NCBI GenBank assembly: GCA_944322095.1
Contig: CALUNU010000006.1
Span: 1 to 64,000, forward strand
Direction of reading: 5' to 3'
Length of the DNA stretch: 64,000 nucleotides
Origin: an uncultured Alloprevotella sp.
GTDB taxonomy: Bacteria; Bacteroidota; Bacteroidia; Bacteroidales; Bacteroidaceae
Below are positions 26,699 to 36,726 of this stretch, piece after piece. The notes under the pieces are model-generated. The model saw only the letters and a list, made by a program, of their open reading frames with translations, had not been told where the DNA came from and made no database searches. How positions within the stretch are numbered: position 1 is the first letter of the stretch; the number at the start of each line of letters is the position of its first letter. The position numbers and the translations under genes were made by a program.

Positions 26699-26768
26699 CC
26701 ACTCTGTGCCGTGCTTTGGCACAGCGCACACCTACTTTTGCACCTGTTACCCTTATATTGATACGACC

Positions 26769-27692
26769 ATGACCAGTCAACTCATCAAGCGCTATCTTTG
26801 GCTCATCGACACGATACACCGTGCCGGGAAAATCACGTTTGAAGAAATCAACGAACGCTGGAAACGTTCCTCGATGTCGGAGAGCAAGGAGCTGCCCCTG
26901 CGCACCTTCCACAACCACCGGGCTGCCATCGAGGATCTCTTTGACATCATCATCGACTGCACGCGGCAGGGTGGCTATCGCTACTACATCCGCAACGACA
27001 GCAACCTGCACAAGGAAACAGCGAGCCACTGGCTGCTCGAAAGCCTCGCCGTGGGGGCCAGCCTGAACGAGGGCCGCAGCATGCAGGAGCGCATCCTGCT
27101 CGAACGCATCCCCTCGGGGCGGCAGTTTCTCACGGCGCTCATCGAGGCCATGCGCCTCGGCGTGCAGGTGGAGCTCACCTATCAGAGCTTCCACCGCGAC
27201 CACGCCACGACCTTCGTGATGGAGCCGTATGCCCTTAAGCTCTTTCACCGCCGCTGGTACGTCGTGGGCCGCAGCCCCCAGCTCGACGCGCTGCGCGTTT
27301 ACGCCCTGGACCGCTTCTGCGGGCTCGAACTGACGGACAGGCCCTTTCACCTGCCCGACGACTTCGACGCCGCCACCTATTTTGCCGACTCGTATGGCGT
27401 CATTGCCGACCCCCTGGCGCAGCCCGTCGCCATCCGCCTGAAAGCCTACGGCACGAAGGCGCTCTACCTGAAAGCCCTGCCGCTGCACGCCTCGCAGCGC
27501 ATCGTGGCCGAGACCGAAAACTACACCCTCTTTGAGCTCTGCGTGAGGCCCACCTACGATTTCTACCAGGAGCTCCTCTCGCACGGCCCCGAAGTGGAGG
27601 TGACGGCTCCCGCCTCGGTGCGCCGCGAGATGGCCATCCTCGTGGAGGGGATGGCCCGCTGTTACAGGGTGAGAACCGACGAGGACGATTGA
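26769..27692 (+). CDS. WYL-domain transcriptional regulator
   Basis: A 307-residue protein with an N-terminal helix-turn-helix (about 1-75: TSQLIKRYLWLIDTIHRAGKITFEEINERW, then LPLRTFHNHRAAIEDLFDI) and a WYL domain at about 130-225. WYL domains bind nucleic acids or nucleotide ligands and control stress, DNA-damage or defence genes. The MTSQ start was chosen over an ATG 63 bp upstream because the latter falls at the predicted transcription start. It is 10 bp ahead of a phosphoesterase gene and likely cotranscribed with it, but nothing nearby indicates what it regulates. Confidence 0.88.
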   Translation: MTSQLIKRYLWLIDTIHRAGKITFEEINERWKRSSMSESKELPLRTFHNHRAAIEDLFDIIIDCTRQGGYRYYIRNDSNLHKETASHWLLESLAVGASLNEGRSMQERILLERIPSGRQFLTALIEAMRLGVQVELTYQSFHRDHATTFVMEPYALKLFHRRWYVVGRSPQLDALRVYALDRFCGLELTDRPFHLPDDFDAATYFADSYGVIADPLAQPVAIRLKAYGTKALYLKALPLHASQRIVAETENYTLFELCVRPTYDFYQELLSHGPEVEVTAPASVRREMAILVEGMARCYRVRTDEDD

Positions 27693-27702
27693 GGACTGCC
27701 GC

Positions 27703-28296
27703 ATGAGGATATTGCATCTGTCCGACACGCACGGGCTCCACCGCCGCCTCGCGCACCTGCCCGCGGCCGACGTGGTGGCGCATACGGGCGACTTCTGCAT
27801 GGCCGGCACGGAGAGCGAGGCCATCGACTTCCTGCAATGGTTTTGCGACCTGCCCTATGCTCACAAGGTGTTTGTCTGCGGCAACCACGACGACTGCCTG
27901 CGCGGGGCCACCATCGAGGGGCTCGACCCTAACTGCCATTACCTTTGCTGCTCGGGTGTTGAAATAGAGGGCGTGCGGTTCTACGGCGTCCCCCTCTTTG
28001 TGAACGACTGCATCAGCGGGCAGCAGCGCCGATGGTTTGCGGGCATCCCTGCCGCGACGGACGTCGTGCTGACGCACATGCCGCCCCGTGGCATCCTGGA
28101 CCGCGACGGCAACGTCCATTTCGGCTCGGAAACGCTGCTCGAAAGGGTGAAGGCCGTGCGGCCGCGCCTGCACCTCTTTGGCCACACGCATGCCGCCAAC
28201 GGCGTGTGGGACGACGGCACGACGGTGTTTGCCAACTCGGCCATCGCCACGGGCAGCTACGACGCGTTGCAGCGCCCGCACGTGCTCACCCTCTGA
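27703..28296 (+). CDS. Calcineurin-like metallophosphoesterase
   Basis: A 197-residue dinuclear-metal phosphoesterase. The metal ligands are visible in order: HLSDTHG at the start (DxH), VVAHTGDF (GD), FVCGNHDD (GNHD), VVLTHMPPRG (H) and LFGHTHAANG (GHxH). Family members hydrolyse phosphomono- or diesters, including nucleotides; the substrate is unknown. It follows the WYL gene by 10 bp. No signal peptide, so probably cytosolic. Confidence 0.88.
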   Translation: MRILHLSDTHGLHRRLAHLPAADVVAHTGDFCMAGTESEAIDFLQWFCDLPYAHKVFVCGNHDDCLRGATIEGLDPNCHYLCCSGVEIEGVRFYGVPLFVNDCISGQQRRWFAGIPAATDVVLTHMPPRGILDRDGNVHFGSETLLERVKAVRPRLHLFGHTHAANGVWDDGTTVFANSAIATGSYDALQRPHVLTL

Positions 28297-28566
28297 CGCC
28301 GGCGGCGACGGAGCGCGGCAAAGCGTTTGTGGCTCAGCCGCTTTAGCAGCCCGTGCGGCCCGCTTTGCCTAAAAAACGCCAAAGCGCGGCGCAAAGGGGC
28401 GCACGTGGAAAGAAAATCGTACATTTGCCTGTGAACCCGCCGCACCCGCATCCCGAGGGGGTGGGGCGGCGGGGGAAGAAGCAGAGAGGAGGCAGCAACA
28501 ACTCCTTATATATATAGGAGACGGAACGTGGCTGTTTGCCAGAACAAGCACAAAAATCTGACGGAT
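28297..28566 (+). promoter_or_regulatory. Promoter and hairpin leader of the PIN toxin-antitoxin pair
   Basis: A -7 box TACATTTG lies at 28420-28427. Immediately after the expected start point is a strong GC-rich hairpin at 28436-28473 (CCCGCCGC and GCGGCGGG arms), followed by A-rich sequence and TATATATATAGGAG near 28508, the last part resembling a Shine-Dalgarno site. The hairpin lies where it could block transcription, protect the message or bind the antitoxin complex (inference). Confidence 0.5.
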
Positions 28567-28731
28567 ATGAAACTGAAAAAATCGAAAGAAGAGAAGCAAA
28601 AAGAGTCGCAACGGCTTCTTGCCAAGCTGAAAGCCTTGCCCCCCGAAGAACTCTCCAAGCCTGCAAAATGGTTCTTGGAAAATTATGGGAAAGAGGCGGT
28701 CTATTACGACATGAAAGCCGTTATGAAATGA
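28567..28731 (+). CDS. Putative antitoxin of a PIN toxin pair
   Basis: A short, Lys/Glu-rich protein of 54 residues from ATG 28567 (MKLKKSKEEKQKESQRLLAK). A GTG at 28528 gives 67 residues and sits closer to the GGAG at 28516, so it is a real alternative. The C-terminal half (ALPPEELSKPAKWFLENYGKE) may be the segment that fills the toxin active site. No recognisable DNA-binding domain. Its TGA overlaps the toxin start codon (ATGA), typical for antitoxin-toxin coupling, and is the main argument for the role. Confidence 0.65.
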   Translation: MKLKKSKEEKQKESQRLLAKLKALPPEELSKPAKWFLENYGKEAVYYDMKAVMK

Positions 28732-29129
28732 GACTGATGCTGGATACAAACGTCTTGGTCTTTCATTTGCACGACCCAGACGCATTGAGCGCTGATGTCA
28801 AGTCTCAGTTGCTCGACTATACGAACGTTCTTTTTACAAGCACCGTGTGCGTACAGGAACTTATCCATCTGTGTTGCATCGGAAAGCTTGCCCGCGACGG
28901 CCGCAAAGTCTTGAACGAACTTTCCGAAGCGGGCATCAACATTGAGCAGGTCACGGAGCGTCATCTTGCCGCCTATGCCGCTCTGCCCCTCTACGACGAC
29001 CACCGCGACCCGGCCGACCGCCTCATCATAGCCCAGGCCATGGCCAACCGCGTCCCCCTTGTCAGCTCCGACCGCAAGTTTTCGCGCTACGCCCGCCACG
29101 GTCTGAGCTTTGTCTTCAACGAACGCTGA
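28728..29129 (+). CDS. PIN-domain ribonuclease toxin (VapC-like)
   Basis: A 133-residue PIN-domain protein. The acidic metal ligands are in place: D6 in MLDTNVLV, E44 in VQELIHL, D94 and D97 in HRDPADRLI, and D115 in VSSDRKF. PIN toxins cleave tRNA or rRNA when released from their antitoxin. The start overlaps the antitoxin stop by 4 nt. Base composition is slightly less GC-rich than the neighbours, consistent with an acquired module (inference). It lies between the phosphoesterase and mutS genes without mobile genes nearby. Confidence 0.85.
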   Translation: MRLMLDTNVLVFHLHDPDALSADVKSQLLDYTNVLFTSTVCVQELIHLCCIGKLARDGRKVLNELSEAGINIEQVTERHLAAYAALPLYDDHRDPADRLIIAQAMANRVPLVSSDRKFSRYARHGLSFVFNER

Positions 29130-29236
29130 CGGGCGTTCGCTGTTCTACCGTAAAATATCCCGGCTCTTTTCATCATAGCGCCCTCTGCCAGCGTTTCGCC
29201 CGGCAACGGAAGAAAACCGGAGGCCGATATTTTTCG

Positions 29237-29244
29237 TATCTTTG
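29237..29244 (+). promoter_or_regulatory. -7 box of mutS
   Basis: TATCTTTG 32 bp upstream of the mutS ATG. No convincing TTG lies at the usual distance upstream. Confidence 0.55.
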
Positions 29245-29275
29245 CCCTCAATACGAAAACGACCCCCACAAGCTC

Positions 29276-31918
29276 ATGGCCAAGGACGAATTGACACCGA
29301 TGATGCGGCAGTTTCACGACCTGAAGGCGAAACACCCGGACGCGATACTGCTCTTTCGCTGCGGCGACTTCTACGAAACTTACTGCGACGACGCCGTGAC
29401 GGCCGCACACGTGCTGGGCATCACGCTCACACGGCGCAACAACAAGGGGCAGGCCTCGACGGAGATGGCCGGCTTCCCCCACCATGCGCTCGACACCTAT
29501 CTGCCACGGCTCATCAGGGCGGGCTTCCGCGTGGCCATCTGCGACCAGCTGGAAGACCCCAAGCTGGCGAAAAAGCTCGTCAAGCGGGGCATCACCGAAC
29601 TGGTCACGCCGGGCGTGGCCATGGGCGACAACATGCTGGACAGCCGCGAAAACAACTTTCTGGCAGCCATCCATTTTACGAGCACAAGCATCGGCCTGTC
29701 GCTGCTCGACATATCGACGGGCGAGTTTCTCGTGGCCGAAGGGACGCCCGAGTATGTCGACAAGCTGCTCTCGGGTTTCGCGCCGAAGGAAATACTCGTG
29801 GAGCGCGGGCGCCGCGAGCGCCTGGAAAGCTACTTCGGGTCGAAGCATTTCACCTTCGAGCTGGACGACTGGGCTTTCTCCGAAACCAACTCGCGCGAGA
29901 AGCTGCTGAAACATTTCGAGGTGAAAAACCTGAAAGGCTTCGGCGTGGACCATCTGCATGCGGCCATCGTGGCGGCAGGCGCCATCCTGACCTATCTCGA
30001 ACAGACGCAGCACACGCAGACGGCCCACATCACGCGTCTGGCACGCATCGAGGAAGACCGCTACGTGAGGCTCGACAAGTTTACCGTGCGCAACCTCGAA
30101 CTGGTGGCGCCCATGAACGAGGAGGGCACGTCGCTGCTCGGCGTTATCGACCGCACCCGCACGCCGATGGGTGCGCGGCAGCTGCACCGCTGGGTGCTCT
30201 TCCCGCTGCGCTCCGTGGAAGACATAGAGCGGCGGCAGGACGGCGTGGAACACTTCTTTCGCGATCCGTCGTTCGGCCGTACGTGCGACGACGAGCTCTC
30301 GCGCACGGGCGACGTGGAGCGCACGGTGTCGAAGGTGGCCGTGGGGCGCGTCAATCCGCGCGAGATGCAGCAGCTGCGCACGGCCCTCGAAAGCGTGGCC
30401 ACGCTGAGGGAGGCCTGCCTCGACAGCGGGCAGGAAAGCATCGTGGCCCTAGGACGGCAGATGGACGCCCTCACGGAGCTGCACGACCGCATAGCCCGCG
30501 AACTGAGGCCCGACCCGCCCGTGCTGACGGCCAAAGGAGGATACATGGCCGACGGCGTAAACGCCGAGCTCGACGAACTGAGGGCCATCTCCACCTCGGG
30601 CAAGGACTACCTGCTGCGCCTGCAACAGCGCGAAATTGAGGCCACGGGCATCGCCAGTCTCAAGGTGGGCTTCAACAACGTCTTCGGTTACTACCTCGAA
30701 GTGCGCAACACGTACAAGGACCAGGTGCCCGCCGGCTGGGTGCGCAAGCAGACGCTCGTGGGGGCCGAGCGCTACATCACTCAGGAGCTGAAAGAATATG
30801 AGGAAAAGATATTGGGTGCCGAGGACAAGATACTCAGCCTCGAACAGCGCCTCTACACCGAACTGGTGCAGGCGGCCGCGCGCTACATAGCCCCCTTGCA
30901 GCAGAACGCCCTGGCCCTGGCCACGCTCGACTGCTACCACGCCCTGGCCACCGTGGCCGCCGAGCGCCGCTACGTGCGCCCCGTTGTCGACGACGGCCTC
31001 GTGCTCGACATCCGCGGCGGCCGCCACCCCGTCATCGAGACGCTCATGCCCGCCGGCGAGGAGTATGTGGCCAACGACGTGCTGCTCGACACGGACGGCC
31101 AGCAGATTATCATCGTCACCGGCCCCAACATGGCGGGCAAGAGCGCCCTGCTGCGCCAGACGGCCCTCATCACGCTCTTGGCGCAGATAGGCTCGTTCGT
31201 GCCGGCCGAGAGCGCCCGCGTGGGCCTCGTCGACAAGATATTCACCCGCGTAGGCGCCAGCGACAACATCTCCGTGGGCGAGAGCACGTTCATGGTGGAG
31301 ATGAGCGAGGCCGCCAACATCATGAACAACCTGACGCAGCGCAGCCTCGTGCTCTTCGACGAACTGGGACGCGGCACGTCGACGTACGACGGCATCTCCA
31401 TTGCGTGGGCCATCGTGGAGTATATCCACGAAAACCCCCACGCCCCGGCGCGCACCCTCTTCGCCACCCACTACCATGAGCTCAACGAAATGGAAAAGCT
31501 CTACCCGCGCGTCAAAAACTACAACGTATCGGTCAAGGAGGCGGGCGGCCGCGTGGTCTTCCTGCGCAAACTCATGCCCGGCGGCTCGGAACACTCGTTT
31601 GGCATCCACGTGGCCAAGCTTGCAGGCATGCCCCGCGGCATCGTCAAGCGCGCCGAGGAGATCCTGCACCGCCTAGAAGAGGCCGGGGCCCGCGCCGGGG
31701 GCACATCGGCCATGCCCACACCGGCCGACGCCCCCTCGACCGACGGCATGCAGCTCAACTTTTTCCAACTGGACGACCCAGTGCTCAAACAGATACGCGA
31801 CGAGATACTCCATCTCGACATCGACCGCCTCACGCCCATCGAGGCGCTCAACAAGCTCAACGACATCAAGCGCATCGTGAGCCCGGGAGAACAATCGGGC
31901 CGGAAGAAGAAACAGTAG
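29276..31918 (+). CDS. mutS: DNA mismatch repair protein MutS
   Basis: Mismatch-recognition ATPase of 880 residues. Domain I carries the mismatch-probing Phe and Glu in the FYETY motif (within [16 protein letters not shown], about 25-40). The lever and clamp domains span about 270-570. The ATPase domain has Walker [14 protein letters not shown] near 620, the [17 protein letters not shown] signature and Walker [13 protein letters not shown], then the His switch [12 protein letters not shown]. The C-terminal tail from about 800 contains an Ala/Pro-rich linker before the dimerisation helices, as in other Bacteroidetes MutS proteins. The start [21 protein letters not shown] is the family norm. 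Confidence 0.96.
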   Translation: MAKDELTPMMRQFHDLKAKHPDAILLFRCGDFYETYCDDAVTAAHVLGITLTRRNNKGQASTEMAGFPHHALDTYLPRLIRAGFRVAICDQLEDPKLAKKLVKRGITELVTPGVAMGDNMLDSRENNFLAAIHFTSTSIGLSLLDISTGEFLVAEGTPEYVDKLLSGFAPKEILVERGRRERLESYFGSKHFTFELDDWAFSETNSREKLLKHFEVKNLKGFGVDHLHAAIVAAGAILTYLEQTQHTQTAHITRLARIEEDRYVRLDKFTVRNLELVAPMNEEGTSLLGVIDRTRTPMGARQLHRWVLFPLRSVEDIERRQDGVEHFFRDPSFGRTCDDELSRTGDVERTVSKVAVGRVNPREMQQLRTALESVATLREACLDSGQESIVALGRQMDALTELHDRIARELRPDPPVLTAKGGYMADGVNAELDELRAISTSGKDYLLRLQQREIEATGIASLKVGFNNVFGYYLEVRNTYKDQVPAGWVRKQTLVGAERYITQELKEYEEKILGAEDKILSLEQRLYTELVQAAARYIAPLQQNALALATLDCYHALATVAAERRYVRPVVDDGLVLDIRGGRHPVIETLMPAGEEYVANDVLLDTDGQQIIIVTGPNMAGKSALLRQTALITLLAQIGSFVPAESARVGLVDKIFTRVGASDNISVGESTFMVEMSEAANIMNNLTQRSLVLFDELGRGTSTYDGISIAWAIVEYIHENPHAPARTLFATHYHELNEMEKLYPRVKNYNVSVKEAGGRVVFLRKLMPGGSEHSFGIHVAKLAGMPRGIVKRAEEILHRLEEAGARAGGTSAMPTPADAPSTDGMQLNFFQLDDPVLKQIRDEILHLDIDRLTPIEALNKLNDIKRIVSPGEQSGRKKKQ

Positions 31919-31955
31919 GTGCATCCCTGTGCGCCGTGGCGGGCGCATACAAGCC

Positions 31956-31999
31956 AGCCTCCCCGCAGCTTCATGGAAAAGCTGCGGGGAGGCTGTTTT
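31956..31999. terminator. Terminator between mutS and comM
   Basis: AGCCTCCCCGCAGCTT pairs perfectly with AAGCTGCGGGGAGGCT around a 7-nt loop, followed on the + strand by GTTTTT. It ends mutS transcription; on the - strand no U run follows, so comM termination here is less certain. Confidence 0.88.
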
Positions 32000-32078
32000 T
32001 GCTTTCGCCTTGTCGTGCCGGCGGCGGGTGTGGAGAGACGTGTTGCTGCCACGCAGCGGCAGCAACGAGGGGGCTACG

Positions 32079-33620
32079 TCATTCGCCCCACGACTGGCGG
32101 TCGAGATTGCGGTAGCCGATGGCTTCGGCCACGTGGGGGTAGGAAACCTGCTCGCTGCCGTCGAGGTCGGCGATGGTGCGGGCCACCTTCAGGATGCGTT
32201 CGTAGGCACGGGCGGAGAGGTCGAAGCGCTTCATGGCGTCGGCCAGGGCGCGCAGGCCCGCTTCGTCGGGGCGGGCGTAGCGTTCGAGCTGGCTGGCCGT
32301 CATGCGGGCGTTGCAGTGGGTGCCGGGTTCGGAGGCAAAGCGCAGGCGCTGCACCTCGCGGGCGCCGACCACTCGGCTGCGTATGGTGGCGCTGCTCTCG
32401 CCGGTGGGGGCTTTTGCCAGGTCTTCGAGGGGGACGGGCGTCACCTCCACCTGGATGTCGATGCGGTCGAGCAGCGGACCCGAGATTTTGCTCATGTAGC
32501 GGTGGATTTGTCCCGGCGTGCAGGTGCAGCGATGGGTGGGGTGGTTGTAATAGCCGCAGGGACAGGGGTTCATCGAGGCCACGAGCTGGAAGGAGCAGGG
32601 CAGCGTGGCCGTGTATTTGGCGCGCGAGATGGTGATGACGCGGTCTTCGAGCGGCTGGCGCAGCGTTTCGAGGGCCCCGCGGCTGAACTCGGGCAGTTCG
32701 TCGAGAAAGAGCACACCGTTGTGGGCCAGGCTGATTTCGCCCGGTTGCAGCGAAGAGCCGCCACCGATGAGCGCCACGTCGGAAATGGTGTGGTGGGGGC
32801 TGCGGAAAGGCCGCTGCGTGATGAGCGACACGTTGTGGCCGAGCTTGCCTGCGATGGAGTGGATTTGCGTCGTCTCGAGGCTTTCGGCCGGTGAGAGGGG
32901 CGGCAGGATGGAAGGCAGCCGTTTGGCCATCATGCTCTTGCCGCAGCCGGGACTGCCCACGAGCAGCAGGTTGTGGCCGCCGGCGGCAGCCACTTCGAAG
33001 GCACGTTTCACGCTCTCCTGCCCCTTTACGTCGGCAAAGTCGCAGTCGGTCTGTTCGCGGGCGGCGAAAAACTCTTCGCGCGTGTTGATGATGGTGGGCA
33101 ACGGGCCGCCTTTGCCGTTCAGGAAGTCGACCACCTCTTTCAGCGTCTCAACGCCATACACTTCGAGGCGGTTCACCACGGCAGCCTCGCGCACGTTGTC
33201 GGCAGGCACGACGAAGCGGCGGTAGCCGCGCTTGCGGGCTTCGATGGCCATGGGCAGGATGCCGCGCACGGGCCGCACGCTGCCGTCGAGGCCCAGCTCG
33301 CCTACGAGGACGGTGTCGGGCAGGAGCGTCGTTTCCACCAGTTTTGTGGCGGCAAGCAGGCCGATGGCCAGCGGCAGGTCGTAGCCACTGCCTTCCTTGC
33401 GCACGTCGGCCGGCGCAAAGTTGATGGTGACGTTGAGCGACGAGAGGTGGAATTTTGAGTTGCTCAGGGCCGAAAACACGCGCATGCGGCTTTCGCGCAC
33501 AGCGTTGTCGGGCAGGCCCACCATGAACACGTTGTTCATCCCCTTCGTGGCATTGACCTCCACCGAGACGGGTATGACCGAGAGGCCGTTGACGGCTGCG
33601 CAGTTCACTTTGGCAAGCAT
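32079..33620 (-). CDS. comM: ComM/YifB family Mg-chelatase-like AAA ATPase
   Basis: A 513-residue hexameric helicase that promotes branch migration during integration of transforming DNA. It has the Lon-protease-like N-terminal domain (VNATKGMNNVFMVGLPDNAVRE, about 1-170), Walker A GSPGCGKSMMAK near 220, Walker B FLDELPEFSRGALETLRQPLED, and the C-terminal Mg-chelatase domain with a zinc-like Cys cluster CPCGYYNHPTHRCTCTP. Length and order match the family. Its start is 21 bp upstream of the stop of the DUF4369 gene on the same strand side, so the two are probably in one - strand unit with the DUF4369 gene first. Confidence 0.93.
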   Translation of the reverse strand: MLAKVNCAAVNGLSVIPVSVEVNATKGMNNVFMVGLPDNAVRESRMRVFSALSNSKFHLSSLNVTINFAPADVRKEGSGYDLPLAIGLLAATKLVETTLLPDTVLVGELGLDGSVRPVRGILPMAIEARKRGYRRFVVPADNVREAAVVNRLEVYGVETLKEVVDFLNGKGGPLPTIINTREEFFAAREQTDCDFADVKGQESVKRAFEVAAAGGHNLLLVGSPGCGKSMMAKRLPSILPPLSPAESLETTQIHSIAGKLGHNVSLITQRPFRSPHHTISDVALIGGGSSLQPGEISLAHNGVLFLDELPEFSRGALETLRQPLEDRVITISRAKYTATLPCSFQLVASMNPCPCGYYNHPTHRCTCTPGQIHRYMSKISGPLLDRIDIQVEVTPVPLEDLAKAPTGESSATIRSRVVGAREVQRLRFASEPGTHCNARMTASQLERYARPDEAGLRALADAMKRFDLSARAYERILKVARTIADLDGSEQVSYPHVAEAIGYRNLDRQSWGE

Positions 33621-33641
33621 AGGCAGGTGTTTGGGGTTATG

Positions 33642-34652
33642 TCATTTTACGGCTTTTTCTATGGCATCGCGCAGCTCGTCCTGTTTCAGGTTGCGGGCCA
33701 CGATGGTGCCCGAGGCGTCCACAATCATGACGTCGGGCAGGTAGCGCACGCCCAAGCGGCCGACGAGGGGCGAGGCAAAGGCACCGCCGTCGCACAGCAC
33801 GGGCGAGCGCAGCGTGTCGGTTTCGGCCTGGGTGCGGGCGCGCTCAACGTCGGCGTCGAGCGAGACGTGCAGAAACGACATCTTGTCGCCATAGAGCTTT
33901 TCGTAGCGGCGCAGCAGGTCGAGCCATACGAGGCAGTCGCTGTTCCACGAGGCCCAGAAGGCCACGAGCAGCGGCTTGCCGCGGTAGCTGTTGCTGTCGA
34001 TGGTTTTCCCGTCGAGGTCTTTGGCCTTGAAAGACGTCATTTTGCGCCCCACGCTGTTGCGCAGCAAGGGAGAAAGCATTGAAGCCATGCTCGTGACGGA
34101 CAGATCCTTGGGCCGAGCCTTGCGCAGGGCGTCGAGCAGGTCGAGCGCGGTGGTGGCGTCGGCCCGCTTGTCCTTGGCAAAGTATTGCTTGAAAAGTACG
34201 ACGGCTGCGCGGTCTGAGGCATGCGTGCGGATGTATTCGGCCGCGGCCAGGCGGACGTCGCCGTCGGGCTTGTGCAGCTGTTGCAGGCGGAAGTTTGTGA
34301 GCGCCTCGTTGTCGGGTGTCCCGCTGATCGCCATTTCGCCGAGGCGGCCGGCGTCGCCTTCCATCTTGATGGTGGCGCCCGGTGCGGCCACCACATACAT
34401 TTCGGAGAAGTTGGGGTAGAGCAGCGTCAGGATGGCTGTGTCGGCCAGTTGCCGCTCGTAGGTGAACTCGCCGTCCTCGATGCGCACGGTGTCCATGCCG
34501 TCGATGGCGCCGTCCTCGCTGTAAACGTAGAACTCGGCCTGGCTGATGTGGTTGAACTTGCCCTCGATGCGCACTCTGTCCTTGGGCAGTCCGCAAGACA
34601 GCAGGGCAAGACAGCCCGCGAGCAGGGCAATGATGTGTTTAGCTTTCGTCAT
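33642..34652 (-). CDS. DUF4369/thioredoxin-fold lipoprotein lacking the CxxC motif
   Basis: A 336-residue exported lipoprotein: signal peptide MTKAKHIIALLAGCLALLSC with lipobox Cys20. Residues about 25-115 form a DUF4369-type beta domain and 200-336 a TlpA/AhpC-like thioredoxin fold. The redox site normally written WCxxC is WNSDC here (236-240), so the first, nucleophilic cysteine is replaced by Asn237 and only Cys240 remains. The cis-Pro loop is kept (RYLPDVMIVDASG). Ordinary disulfide exchange is therefore unlikely. The start was chosen for the signal peptide; the upstream frame is open but unsupported. Its promoter lies inside the end of the upstream gene at 34882-34912. Confidence 0.8.
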   Translation of the reverse strand: MTKAKHIIALLAGCLALLSCGLPKDRVRIEGKFNHISQAEFYVYSEDGAIDGMDTVRIEDGEFTYERQLADTAILTLLYPNFSEMYVVAAPGATIKMEGDAGRLGEMAISGTPDNEALTNFRLQQLHKPDGDVRLAAAEYIRTHASDRAAVVLFKQYFAKDKRADATTALDLLDALRKARPKDLSVTSMASMLSPLLRNSVGRKMTSFKAKDLDGKTIDSNSYRGKPLLVAFWASWNSDCLVWLDLLRRYEKLYGDKMSFLHVSLDADVERARTQAETDTLRSPVLCDGGAFASPLVGRLGVRYLPDVMIVDASGTIVARNLKQDELRDAIEKAVK

Positions 34653-34881
34653 GGCAGGATGGGTTTGCGTTTCGTCGGGCCGTGCGGCGGTGTCTGTATT
34701 CTTCGCTGTGGCATCAGGGCTGTCGGCGCACGTGTGTCGGCCGTTGCGCCCCACGGCTCCATACAGGCATGCGGGCTCCGAACGAAAAGAAAAAATAGGG
34801 CGTATCTCACGACACACCCTATCCACATATAACCTTGTATTAACCTTAAAATAAAAAATATAAATAACGTCCGCTGACGTC

Positions 34882-34912
34882 CAAATTTAGGAACCTCTTG
34901 TTATTTCACCAA
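34882..34912 (-). promoter_or_regulatory. Promoter of the DUF4369 lipoprotein gene
   Basis: On the - strand TTG (34912-34910), a 20-nt spacer and TAAATTTG (34889-34882). The TTG falls within the last codons of the upstream TPR lipoprotein gene. The 220-nt leader is strikingly AT-rich at 34830-34870. Confidence 0.65.
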
Positions 34913-36601
34913 GCTCTGGAAGCTGGCATCGTCGAAGAGGGCGGCGAATTCCAAATCCTTAGCAGCGCGATCCTTCAAGCTGGCATCTTTGGAGATGGCG
35001 TCTCTCAGGTTGCTCACTACGGCCGAGCTCTGGTTGGTGCGGGCGGCTACGATGGCTTTGAGATAGCTCGTCATAGCGTCGGCATTGGCCACCTTGGAAA
35101 GCGTGGCAGAGGCGCTCGTGTAGTCTTTGTTGAGGATTTGTGCGAGAGCAGCGCTGTTGGTGTTGACACCGCTCAGGCTTTGTGCGGCTTGTGCGTAGTT
35201 GCCTTTGGCAATTTGCAGGTTGCCGAGGATTTCGTTGTAGTTTTTGGCTGCGGAAGCCTTGGCCAGATAGCTTTCGGCCTTTTCCACGTTGCCTTCGGCC
35301 AGTGCTACGAGTGCATAGTTGGCGTTCACCTCGGGAGCGTCGGCCTTCAGGCGTGCAGCCTGGTCGAGATAGCTCTTGGTAGCGCTGAGGTCGCCCTTCT
35401 GGAAGGCCAGCTGTGCGAGGTTGTTGTAGGCGCGGTAGTCGTTGGGATAGTTCTTGGCCGTCGTCTTATAGATGTCTTCCTGCTCGGCTGCGTTGTCTGT
35501 CAGCGTGGCAGCGTAGAGCATCTCTTCGACAGAGAGCTTCGTGGCGTCTTCCTTGTATTGTGCCTTGATTTCATCGTCGGTGCGACCGATGAGGTTGTAG
35601 TTGATGGTCAGGCGTGCGCGGCGCAGCTCGGGCAGTATCTCGTCGGCCAGTTCGCGGAAGGCAGCCGACAGGTTGCGGATCTGCGTTTCACGCTCTTCGG
35701 GGTCGCTGTACATGGAAAGAACGCGCAGGATGACGTCCTTGTCCTGGATGTTGCTTTCGGAAACGAGCTTCTGGAAGCCGTCCCAGTCCTGTGCCGTGTA
35801 TTTGGCATCGACGTTGGCATCGAGCTCGATGTCTTTGAGCTGTTCTTTCACGTACTTCGTCGAGGACTTTTCGCGGTTCTCGGCCAGCGTAGTGTTGAGC
35901 TTGACGCCGCCATCGGGCGATGCGTAGGCCGAAACCTCGATGTTGTCGAGCTTGTAGCCCTTCTGGTCGGCCTTGATGTCGCGCAGGGTTTGCAGGAACT
36001 CCTGAACGGAAGCGCTCTTCAGCTCGCTGCTGCGTACGTTGTACTGCTGGATGAGATATTTGATTTGAGCTTCTTTCTGCTGAGCAATGATCTGCTGGTA
36101 AGCATCAGGGGCGATGCTCGTTGTGGCGCTGCCCACCGTGCTGCTTACGAGCGTCGACGTGGCGATGACGCCGTCGGCCACCTTCACTTCGGGCACTTCG
36201 ACGGTGCGCTTGCCCACGCGGGCTTCGAACGTGAGGTAGAGTTCGCTCTTCTGCATCTCGGGCACGTAGGCGAACGTGTTCTTCATCGTGTAGCTACCAC
36301 CCACCTTATAGTTGATGGTCTGGTCGTTGCCTTCCACTTTTTCGCCCTGGAACGTGGCGCTCTGGCCTACGGTCTGCGTTCCGTTGTATTTCAGGACGGG
36401 GATAACCGTCACAACGGCCTTCTTCTTCATATATTTTTCAGGGAAGCGTCCGTTGATGGTTACGGGCACCTTACCGGCCACAGCCTCCATGGGCGAGGGC
36501 GTTACGGTGAAGTTGTCGGCGGAGAGATCTCCCAGCTTTCCGCACGAGCTCAACACCAGTGTGCCGGCAAGAGCCATGGATACGTACAGTTTGCTTTGCA
36601 T
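34901..36601 (-). CDS. TPR/OmpA-like outer-membrane lipoprotein
   Basis: A 566-residue lipoprotein (signal peptide ending LVLSSC, lipobox Cys20). The first 200 residues are beta-rich with no clear family. Residues about 215-330 resemble an OmpA-type peptidoglycan-binding fold, with LDNIEVSAYASPDGG and LAENREKSSTKYVKEQL corresponding to its conserved strand and helix. From about 395 to the end there are tetratricopeptide-like helical repeats (YPNDYRAYNNLAQLAFQKGD, APEVNANYALVALAEGN). Such proteins are abundant envelope proteins in Bacteroidales, linking outer membrane to cell wall or scaffolding complexes (family knowledge). Codon use is less GC-rich than in the neighbours and rich in GCT/GTA-type codons, as expected for high expression. 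A -7 box TACCTTTG is at 36672-36665. Confidence 0.8.
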   Translation of the reverse strand: MQSKLYVSMALAGTLVLSSCGKLGDLSADNFTVTPSPMEAVAGKVPVTINGRFPEKYMKKKAVVTVIPVLKYNGTQTVGQSATFQGEKVEGNDQTINYKVGGSYTMKNTFAYVPEMQKSELYLTFEARVGKRTVEVPEVKVADGVIATSTLVSSTVGSATTSIAPDAYQQIIAQQKEAQIKYLIQQYNVRSSELKSASVQEFLQTLRDIKADQKGYKLDNIEVSAYASPDGGVKLNTTLAENREKSSTKYVKEQLKDIELDANVDAKYTAQDWDGFQKLVSESNIQDKDVILRVLSMYSDPEERETQIRNLSAAFRELADEILPELRRARLTINYNLIGRTDDEIKAQYKEDATKLSVEEMLYAATLTDNAAEQEDIYKTTAKNYPNDYRAYNNLAQLAFQKGDLSATKSYLDQAARLKADAPEVNANYALVALAEGNVEKAESYLAKASAAKNYNEILGNLQIAKGNYAQAAQSLSGVNTNSAALAQILNKDYTSASATLSKVANADAMTSYLKAIVAARTNQSSAVVSNLRDAISKDASLKDRAAKDLEFAALFDDASFQSLVK

Positions 36602-36726
36602 ATCTGTTTGTTTTTATGTAGTTTCTTTTTCTTTCGACGGCTATCCGGCAGCCGTCTACGGGGGCAAAGGTAAATATTATTCCGGTACGGCGTCCGCTCG
36701 AAGCCTTTCTTTTTTCTTACTAATTG

